A program made the position numbers and the translations under genes. A stretch of 9,408 bases of DNA from Candidatus Martarchaeota archaeon (GTDB lineage: Archaea > Micrarchaeota > Micrarchaeia > Micrarchaeales > Micrarchaeaceae): assembly GCA_023485745.1 (NCBI GenBank), contig JAMCZL010000005.1:1-9408 (forward strand). Reading direction: 5' to 3'. Positions 1 through 4,496 of the stretch are shown piece after piece. Position 1 is the stretch's first letter. Every line of letters starts with the position of its first letter. Below the pieces are notes generated by a model. That model had not been told where the DNA came from and made no database searches. It was given only the letters and a program-made list of their open reading frames with translations.

Positions 1-27
1 TGCTTCGCTTCCTACTCTTTCAGCCAT
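1..27 (-). CDS. possible start of a leftward gene cut by the window edge
   Basis: Reading leftward from position 27, an ATG opens nine codons (MAERVGSEA) to the window edge with no stop. Just upstream on that strand, GTGAT at about 31-35 could act as a ribosome binding site, and AT-rich TATA-like sequence (TTTATAAG, 42-49 reversed) lies further upstream. Nine codons are too few to recognise a family. If the 43-210 frame is real, the two would form a leftward operon with a 15-nt gap. This is tentative. Confidence 0.25.
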
Positions 28-42
28 TTAATCACATTTATC

Positions 43-210
43 TTATAAATAATATAGATTTAAATAAGTATCGTCGTCTATCGTCATAAAAACCGCACTT
101 TTATGAGATATAAATATGTTCCGATTTGGGGTTATGTCCACAAATTCGTCTGTTTTTTTAGAGCGGTCGTATTTCTTCAGTTGCGTGGTAATTAAATAGA
201 CTTCAAACAC
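43..210 (-). CDS. possible small hypothetical protein, 55 residues
   Basis: The minus strand carries an open frame with a GTG start at 208-210 and a TAA stop at 43-45. It encodes 55 residues beginning MFEVYLITTQ and ending TYLNLYYL. The composition is protein-like: a charged first half with KKYDRSKKTDE, then alternating hydrophobic and polar residues that would suit beta strands. There is no signal peptide or membrane segment, and I recognise no family. A frame this long can occur by chance in AT-rich DNA, and there is no clear Shine-Dalgarno or well-placed TATA box. It could also be a fragment of a longer decayed gene. Nothing else convincing is seen in positions 1-255 apart from the promoter of the next gene. 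Confidence 0.27.
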   Translation of the reverse strand: MFEVYLITTQLKKYDRSKKTDEFVDITPNRNIFISHKSAVFMTIDDDTYLNLYYL

Positions 211-216
211 CCTGCA

Positions 217-226
217 TTTTTATATC
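217..226 (+). promoter_or_regulatory. TATA-like box of the orphan membrane protein gene
   Basis: TTTTTATATC lies about 30-35 nt upstream of the ATG at 256. That is the spacing expected for an archaeal TATA box driving a leaderless or very short-leader transcript. No Shine-Dalgarno sequence precedes the ATG, which fits leaderless translation. Confidence 0.4.
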
Positions 227-255
227 TATTTATCGCCATAATACATGTTGTTTTA

Positions 256-876
256 ATGGTAGATGCATCAGTTGTAGCTGTTGGACTTACTGTCATTGTA
301 GCTATATTATTAGGTCTATTCTTCAATGGCATAGATAAAGACATTACAACAGATAGAGATAAGTTATATCCAAAAATAGCTAAATGTATTGAAAGTGAGT
401 TTAAAAAATACCAAAAGGCAGAAGAGCCTGAAAAAGAAAATATACTTAGTAAAATAACAACGCTGGATAAATTTCGCAGAAATCTAAGGAAAACAAGAGC
501 AATAAGGAATTATGGATTCCTGAATACTATAATAAGCGTTATAGTTGTGGTAGCTTTATTAGTGCTATTGCCTTATGTCCCTTTAAATTCATTTCTTTCT
601 ACTTCCGTTCCTATTCATTGTTACCCTCCTGTTAATTCTATATCTAATACATTTTCTTGTTATCCGGGTCAGGCCCCAACATCTGCGATTGCTTTTCTTT
701 TTGTGGCGGAACTCTTAGTATTTGCTGTCCTTCTGGAATACTCAAAATTCATACTTTTGTGGAAAATGAGCAAAGTAATAATACAGAATATAGACGAAAA
801 GAATAAAGATTTAACAGGTATAGTATGTAAAATTTTCAAGGCCAAGGGATATAACCAAAAACCCAAGAAAAATTAA
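256..876 (+). CDS. orphan three-helix membrane protein
   Basis: This 206-residue protein matches no family I recognise. Three hydrophobic segments are visible at about residues 5-24, 88-108 and 143-168. A charged soluble stretch (25-87, rich in Lys and Glu, with RRNLRKTR just before the second helix) separates the first two helices. A loop with Cys122 and Cys135, many prolines and few charges separates the second and third. The basic flanks of helix 2 and the basic tail (ends KPKKN) suggest that the long hydrophilic region and the C-terminus face the cytoplasm. The two-cysteine loop would then lie outside, possibly disulphide-bonded. The gene is AT-rich, has its own TATA-like box, and ends 14 nt before a decayed transposase. 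Its place beside a defence-like ATPase/TOPRIM pair allows a role in that module, but nothing in its sequence proves it. Confidence 0.7.
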   Translation: MVDASVVAVGLTVIVAILLGLFFNGIDKDITTDRDKLYPKIAKCIESEFKKYQKAEEPEKENILSKITTLDKFRRNLRKTRAIRNYGFLNTIISVIVVVALLVLLPYVPLNSFLSTSVPIHCYPPVNSISNTFSCYPGQAPTSAIAFLFVAELLVFAVLLEYSKFILLWKMSKVIIQNIDEKNKDLTGIVCKIFKAKGYNQKPKKN

Positions 877-890
877 TATCCATTTTGACT

Positions 891-1291
891 TTATTTAAGT
901 AAAATTAACCATCTGTTTCTATCTAACCCGATGTTTATTCCAGCGACCTCTTATAGCGTAAGTCCATTCAAAGCCATGCGTGGTTTAACATAGTTGTAAT
1001 AAGTTCTCCAATTTTCAGTATATTTATCTGCGGTCTTTTCGCTTTTGAAACCACGAATTACCTTGTCCCTCTCTCTGAATGTTGCATGATAGCGTTCTAT
1101 CATCCGATTACCTATCCTATTTGTGATATGATTTACATCCACCCTGTTATTGAGGACAAAGTTATGAGCATGAGTGGAAACTCTCACCTTATTGCCTTCT
1201 TGTAGACCTGTGGCCTGCTTTTTGGTAGTGCTAATCCTCTCTCTTTTCTTGCCTTAGACAGTCCTTCAAGGTCTGTTTGTTCTGCAACCAT
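891..1291 (-). pseudogene. decayed DDE transposase remnant (IS6/IS240-like C-terminal part)
   Basis: Read leftward, positions 1187-954 encode the end of a DDE transposase. The segment NRMIERYHATFRERDKV contains the catalytic Glu and is followed by RGFKSEKTADKY and NWRTYYNYVKPRMALNG, the usual C-terminal pattern of IS6/IS240-like and related archaeal elements. The frame stops at TAA (951-953), yet the same frame continues as EVAGINIGLDRNRW to a second TAA at 891-893. This matches the normal family ending, in which GLTP plus one residue precedes EVAGI, so the first stop is a nonsense mutation. Upstream, a different frame (stop at 1184-1186, open from an ATG at 1291) reads KARKERGLALPKSRPQVYKKAI. 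This resembles the region just before the second catalytic Asp, which would imply a frameshift near 1184-1210 and loss of that Asp. The N-terminal part is absent, and I found no terminal inverted repeats. The C-terminal fragment is secure; the upstream extension is inference. Confidence 0.78.
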
Positions 1292-1297
1292 ATTATC

Positions 1298-1370
1298 ATA
1301 CTGATAATACTTACAATACGTATTATTAATAAACAGATGTATAAACCTTTGCGTATAATACGTATAGTAT
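1298..1370. promoter_or_regulatory. ATAC/GTAT half-site array, candidate operator of the 52-residue gene
   Basis: Nine ATAC or GTAT half-sites fall within 73 bp. ATAC starts at 1298, 1307, 1316 and 1358; GTAT starts at 1320, 1339, 1353, 1362 and 1367. Three ATAC copies are exactly 9 bp apart, as are the GTATs at 1353 and 1362. Two form palindromes: AATACGTATT (1315-1324) and ATACGTAT (1358-1365). They flank a TATA-like element, GTATAAAC (1339-1346), about 26 nt before the ATG at 1369, and the last half-site overlaps that ATG. Such an arrangement would let a small dimeric DNA-binding protein repress its own promoter. The binding role is inference. Confidence 0.45.
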
Positions 1371-1527
1371 GGGAAAGCAGAAGAAGCCAATAGAAAAGGC
1401 AATTCCTAAGACAATAACTTTATTGCCTAAGCACCAGAAATTTATAGAGGCAAAGAGTATCAATTTATCTCGGTTTGTTCAGAAAAAATTGGACGAAGAA
1501 ATCGAGGCGCAAGGATGGAAAGAATAG
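1369..1527 (+). CDS. ribbon-helix-helix-like small DNA-binding protein, 52 residues
   Basis: ATG at 1369 to TAG at 1525-1527 encodes 52 residues. After a lysine-rich start (MGKQKKPIEK), residues 14-20 (KTITLLP) would form the DNA-contacting beta strand. Residues 21-29 and 32-47 would form the two helices, with INLSRFVQKKLDEEIE matching the common archaeal pattern INLSxxVxxxLxE of small ribbon-helix-helix-like proteins. Such proteins are usually transcriptional repressors or antitoxins, often carried on mobile or plasmid-like DNA. No Shine-Dalgarno is present and a TATA-like box lies about 26 nt upstream, so translation is probably leaderless. The promoter is crowded with repeated half-sites, suggesting self-repression. 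The gene lies 66 nt before the ATPase gene on the same strand. It could regulate that unit, but the ATPase gene has its own AT-rich upstream sequence. Family assignment is from pattern only. Confidence 0.68.
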   Translation: MGKQKKPIEKAIPKTITLLPKHQKFIEAKSINLSRFVQKKLDEEIEAQGWKE

Positions 1528-1593
1528 TTTATCCCACTAATATAATAATGAGTTTTTATACTATATATTATGGGGAAGGTATAGGGAGATTAA

Positions 1594-2769
1594 ATGCTGA
1601 ATGAATTAGAGATACATGACTTTAAGGGAATTTCAAGTATGAAATTAAACCTCAAAAAGATAACTATACTTGTAGGTAGGAATAATACCTCTAAAACCTC
1701 TGTTCTACAAAGCATAGACCTTTTATACAACCATAGAAGTGGAGATTTTAGACGGCTTGGTGGATATAGATTACTAAGCCTAATTAAATCTGGAAAAAAT
1801 AAAGCAACAATAAACGGCAAGGAAGACAATGGAACCAAATTAAATGTATCAATAGAGATGGCTACACAAGAGGAAATTCTTTCTGATATTAGAAAGAGAT
1901 TGACCTATTTTATCCAGAACAATAAACGATTTTCAAGTCAGGCTTTAATTGGAAAGAAAGAGGATACTCAAGCTAAAGTTGTGAGTGAATTCCTCGATAC
2001 CGAACTTATTAAAAATCTAAAGGCATTGAAGGTAATAAACTGGACAGCCCCAAGAATAATAATACCATATATAAGTTTACACGAAGTCTTTGAAACTTCA
2101 CGTCACGTAGCCAGAAGGTTAAAGGAAGTTCACGCTATTAACATCTCACCATTTACACTTGATGAATTTTTTGAGTCCAATTTCTCAACACATTTAGACA
2201 AGAATGTAGACAACGGTGTGAAATTTTTAAAAGACTTAGAATCAATAAGAGAAATAGTAAGTAGCGAAGAAGATAAAAGGAAACAAAATCAGATAGAAAA
2301 ATACATAGTAGAAAATAGGATTGTCCCTGATTTAACACGGTTTGACTTTGATTATATAACTTATAAAGACGGCTCTATTGTGCCATTTTCTTATATGGGC
2401 GATGGGTTTAAAGCAATTATAGGGCTTCTATGGCAGTATATACCTGAACTTCAAGGAGATTCTTCTACTAAAATCTTGCTTTTGGATGAACCAGAAATAC
2501 GTATGCACCCGGGTTTTATTAGTGAACTAACGCATATACTAATACAGCTTTCTCAAAAAAAAGGGGTCCAAATACTAATATCAACTCATAGCATAGATTT
2601 GATAAATAGTATATTGGAACTTGATTATGACAAGGAGTTCTTAGCAAAAGAAGTAGAGATTATACAAATGCAGAGTTTACAAAATAGAGATATAGTATTT
2701 CGCACAGTATCTTATGAAAAGGCAAGAGAGCTTAGTGAAGAGCTATCTAATGACCTTAGAGGAATCTGA
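1594..2769 (+). CDS. OLD/RloA/AriA-like ABC ATPase, probable antiviral defence subunit
   Basis: This 391-residue protein has the layout of RecF/OLD-type AAA ATPases. It opens with LEIHDFKGI, then a Walker A GRNNTSKTS (residues 28-36). The Thr at position 32 sits where most relatives have Gly, but Lys34 and Thr35 are intact. A variable, mostly helical middle follows (about 90-245). Next come a signature-like SYMGDGFK (266-273), a Walker B ILLLDEPE (294-301, Asp298, Glu299) and a STHS switch motif with His332 (330-333). It lacks the C-terminal TOPRIM nuclease domain of full-length OLD proteins; a TOPRIM-like protein is encoded next, 4 nt downstream. Size and pairing resemble RloA/AbiLi and PARIS AriA, whose ATPase senses infection and controls the partner. 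A GGGAGA sequence (1584-1589) just before the ATG is a plausible ribosome binding site. The gene is AT-rich, unlike the core genes to the right. The ATPase class is secure; the defence role is inferred. Confidence 0.85.
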   Translation: MLNELEIHDFKGISSMKLNLKKITILVGRNNTSKTSVLQSIDLLYNHRSGDFRRLGGYRLLSLIKSGKNKATINGKEDNGTKLNVSIEMATQEEILSDIRKRLTYFIQNNKRFSSQALIGKKEDTQAKVVSEFLDTELIKNLKALKVINWTAPRIIIPYISLHEVFETSRHVARRLKEVHAINISPFTLDEFFESNFSTHLDKNVDNGVKFLKDLESIREIVSSEEDKRKQNQIEKYIVENRIVPDLTRFDFDYITYKDGSIVPFSYMGDGFKAIIGLLWQYIPELQGDSSTKILLLDEPEIRMHPGFISELTHILIQLSQKKGVQILISTHSIDLINSILELDYDKEFLAKEVEIIQMQSLQNRDIVFRTVSYEKARELSEELSNDLRGI

Positions 2770-2773
2770 TTTA

Positions 2774-3421
2774 ATGAAGTATATAGTTTTCGTAGAGGGA
2801 CATAATGAGCAATATCTTTTAGATATAGTCTTTGCTTCTAAAGGTATTGACATTAATGAAAAAATTAAACATTTTATCTTTTCAGAAAATGGGGGAAAAG
2901 TAGGAGAATCAGACTTTATAAGACACATACTTAATCAAAGAAATCCTAAGAAAGTTCTTGTTAAAAATGAATGTGGATATCCAATACATAGACAATATGT
3001 GAATAATTGTTACAGTACTCAAGTTAACGAGGCAAAAGTAATCTGCGTTTTCGATTTGGATAAATATGAGGGCGATTTAAATAAGATAGAAAGCCACATT
3101 AAAAGTATTATAACTGATTACGCTCTTGACGATTTAGAAGTAAAGTTTAAGCCAGACCCTAAATGTCAAAAAACAAATTTCAAATTCGGTACTATTTTGG
3201 TAAAATACAAGTCATCTCAATACGAACAGAAATTCTTAGTATTCAGCTACAGTCTTGAAGCATTTATGGGGAGTAATGCAAGATTAAGTGAACAGGAATT
3301 CGATAATAAAAACCTAGCAGAACGAAAAGAAATAATGGCAAAAATATATTCAAGCGACTCCGCTTTACAGTTTGCAATAGAGCAACTCTTCGATTTCGAT
3401 GCTATCAATAAATCAGACTGA
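2774..3421 (+). CDS. TOPRIM-like protein, partner of the upstream ATPase
   Basis: From the ATG at 2774 this is 215 residues. It opens MKYIVFVEGHNEQYLL, the beta-strand plus Glu (Glu8) start of TOPRIM-like proteins. GENE-like glycines follow near 40-44 (NGGKVG), then VFDLDKYEGD (93-101) with the DxD metal pair Asp94/Asp96. SLEAFMG (160-166) recalls the conserved Glu motif near the end of RloB/DUF4435-like proteins. Such partners are thought to be nucleases, or RNases released by the ATPase. The frame is also open upstream to ATGs at 2714 and 2750, which would overlap the ATPase gene by up to 56 nt. I prefer 2774: the conserved fold begins there, AGAGGA (2758-2763) lies 10 nt before it, and it starts 4 nt after the ATPase stop. 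The spacing implies one transcript with coupled translation. The exact family (RloB, DUF4435/AriB or another) is unresolved. Confidence 0.75.
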   Translation: MKYIVFVEGHNEQYLLDIVFASKGIDINEKIKHFIFSENGGKVGESDFIRHILNQRNPKKVLVKNECGYPIHRQYVNNCYSTQVNEAKVICVFDLDKYEGDLNKIESHIKSIITDYALDDLEVKFKPDPKCQKTNFKFGTILVKYKSSQYEQKFLVFSYSLEAFMGSNARLSEQEFDNKNLAERKEIMAKIYSSDSALQFAIEQLFDFDAINKSD

Positions 3422-3502
3422 CGATTATGCGACAGTACCCGATTAAGCATAAAACGAGGAGAAACGCTCGCGTTGCTGCCAGTAACTGATTATTTTAGCT
3501 AC

Positions 3503-3513
3503 ATTTTTTATAT
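3503..3513 (+). promoter_or_regulatory. TATA-like box of the PAC2 gene
   Basis: ATTTTTTATAT lies roughly 30 nt upstream of the ATG at 3541, with no Shine-Dalgarno in between, so a leaderless transcript is likely. Its run of six T could also help terminate the transcript coming from the TOPRIM gene. The rest of the 3422-3540 gap holds a small inverted repeat, AACGC-TC-GCGTT (3463-3474), and a GC-richer patch that may mark the edge of the AT-rich insert. Confidence 0.4.
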
Positions 3514-3540
3514 GTTCTATCAGCAGAACTATTGATATAT

Positions 3541-4278
3541 ATGGTAGAGATAAAGCTTTTGAAGCAGATAGACTTTAGCGGTTGCACATTTATAGAAGGG
3601 TTCCCAGGGGCAGGTCTCGTAGGGCCTATGGCCATAAGCTACATCGTGAACAAGCTCTCGATGGATTACGTTGGATATGTGGACAGCGAGCTGCTGCCGC
3701 CGCTGGTATCCATACACAACGACATGCCGCTGCCGCCAGTCAGGCTCTACTATTCTAAGAAGTACAAGATGGCAGCGCTGTTCGCCGAGACCAGCCCCAA
3801 CAAGGAGGCTTCGATATACCACATAGCGGACTCGCTCAATGAGTTCATAAAGAAGAACAAGTTCTCAATGACCATATCGCTCAGCGGAGTACCGGTAGAA
3901 AAGCCCGATGGAGATTCGGTGTTCGGCATAGTGTCATTGCCGAAGCTCAGCAAAACTCTTGATGCTGCGGGCATTAAGAAGATAGGCGAGGGAGTTGCTA
4001 CGGGCATAAGTGCATGCCTGATTATGAGGGCCGCCATAGACAGCACCAGCGACATAAACCTGCTGGTGCAGGTCAACCCGGAGATGATAGACCCCAGGTA
4101 TGCAGAGCTAGCGATTGAGAAGATAAACAAGATACTCGACATAGACATAGATGTGGGCGAGCTCGACAAAGAGGCCAAGGAGGTTGAGGCCAGGATACGC
4201 GACCTGCTCGAGAAGAGCAAGCAGTCGCCGCACGACATAGAGGCGCAGCCTTCGACAGGCCCGTCGATGTATGCATGA
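3541..4278 (+). CDS. PAC2-family proteasome assembly chaperone homologue
   Basis: This 245-residue protein belongs to the archaeal PAC2 family, whose members help assemble or activate the 20S proteasome. Family marks are GFPGAGLVG at residues 20-28, the LPP segments at 52-66, SLSGVP at 113-118 and the GVATGISACL loop at 151-160. After about residue 203 there is a charged helix (GELDKEAKEVEARIR) likely to form a coiled coil. A flexible Pro/Ser/Gln tail then ends in Met-Tyr-Ala (243-245). That ending fits the hydrophobic-Tyr-any (HbYX) motif used by proteasome activators and by archaeal Pba proteins to dock on the alpha ring. A TTG at 3532 would add three residues; the ATG at 3541 fits the family and the promoter position. 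The tRNA-Leu begins 8 nt after the stop, so the two may share a transcript. This is the first core gene to the right of the AT-rich region. Confidence 0.88.
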   Translation: MVEIKLLKQIDFSGCTFIEGFPGAGLVGPMAISYIVNKLSMDYVGYVDSELLPPLVSIHNDMPLPPVRLYYSKKYKMAALFAETSPNKEASIYHIADSLNEFIKKNKFSMTISLSGVPVEKPDGDSVFGIVSLPKLSKTLDAAGIKKIGEGVATGISACLIMRAAIDSTSDINLLVQVNPEMIDPRYAELAIEKINKILDIDIDVGELDKEAKEVEARIRDLLEKSKQSPHDIEAQPSTGPSMYA

Positions 4279-4286
4279 ACATATGG

Positions 4287-4389
4287 GCGGGGGTAGCAAA
4301 GTCTGGTTTGGCTCAGGCCACGGAAAAATGCGCAGGACTTAAGATCCTGTGGTCTAGCACCTTCGTGAGTCCGAATCTCACCCCCCGCA
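4287..4389 (+). tRNA. tRNA-Leu(TAA) with an inserted hairpin in the D-loop
   Basis: A class II tRNA can be folded. The acceptor is GCGGGGG (4287-4293) with CCCCCGC (4382-4388), with discriminator A4389 and no encoded CCA. The D-stem is GCA (4296-4298) with TGC (4329-4331). The anticodon stem is CAGGA/TCCTG (4333-4337, 4345-4349) around CTTAAGA, giving anticodon TAA at 4340-4342. The long variable arm is GGT-CTAGC-ACC (4351-4361), and the T-stem is GTGAG/CTCAC (4365-4369, 4377-4381). The D-loop is about 30 nt instead of about 13 and contains TGGC-TCAG-GCCA (4309-4320), so roughly 17 nt are extra, perhaps a small non-canonical intron. The T-loop reads TCCGAAT, with C where U55 is nearly universal. 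The gene starts 8 nt after the PAC2 stop with no promoter between, so it is probably processed from that transcript. Confidence 0.88.
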
Positions 4390-4419
4390 CATCATCTACT
4401 GCGTTGCACAGCCACAGGA

Positions 4420-4430
4420 ATAAATATTTA
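4420..4430 (+). promoter_or_regulatory. TATA-like box of the geranylgeranyl reductase gene
   Basis: ATAAATATTTA is the only strong AT-rich box between the tRNA and the reductase gene. It would place transcription start near 4450, leaving a leader of nearly 50 nt. The leader ends with GTGAG (4484-4488), a modest Shine-Dalgarno match 8 nt before the ATG at 4497. The T-rich stretch at about 4451-4472 could instead serve as terminator for the tRNA transcript. Confidence 0.35.
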
Positions 4431-4496
4431 ATGTTTCTTACTTATATTGCTTTGTTGCTTTATTCGCTTTTCAATCAGGCAAAGTGAGTGCATATT

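Noticed and set aside
103..195. Plus-strand 30-codon frame starting MRYKYVPIWGY
   Set aside because: It is too short, matches no family, and overlaps the better open frame on the minus strand.
1184..1291. Separate 35-residue gene, or a serine-recombinase C-terminus, on the minus strand
   Set aside because: The segment KARKERG...VYKKAI can look like a resolvase tail, but its place directly before the transposase fragment fits a frameshifted part of the same transposase better.
2714..2773. Longer N-terminus for the TOPRIM protein (ATG 2714 or 2750)
   Set aside because: The added residues lie inside the ATPase gene's own coding sequence, and the conserved fold begins at 2774. ATG 2750 remains possible.
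3427..3489. 20-codon basic peptide frame (MRQYPIKHKTRRNARVAASN) after the TOPRIM gene
   Set aside because: There is no ribosome site or promoter of its own and no known match; a frame this short is expected by chance.
4275..4487. Plus-strand 70-codon frame covering the tRNA
   Set aside because: It translates the tRNA-Leu gene and the leader of the next gene. The cloverleaf explains this sequence.
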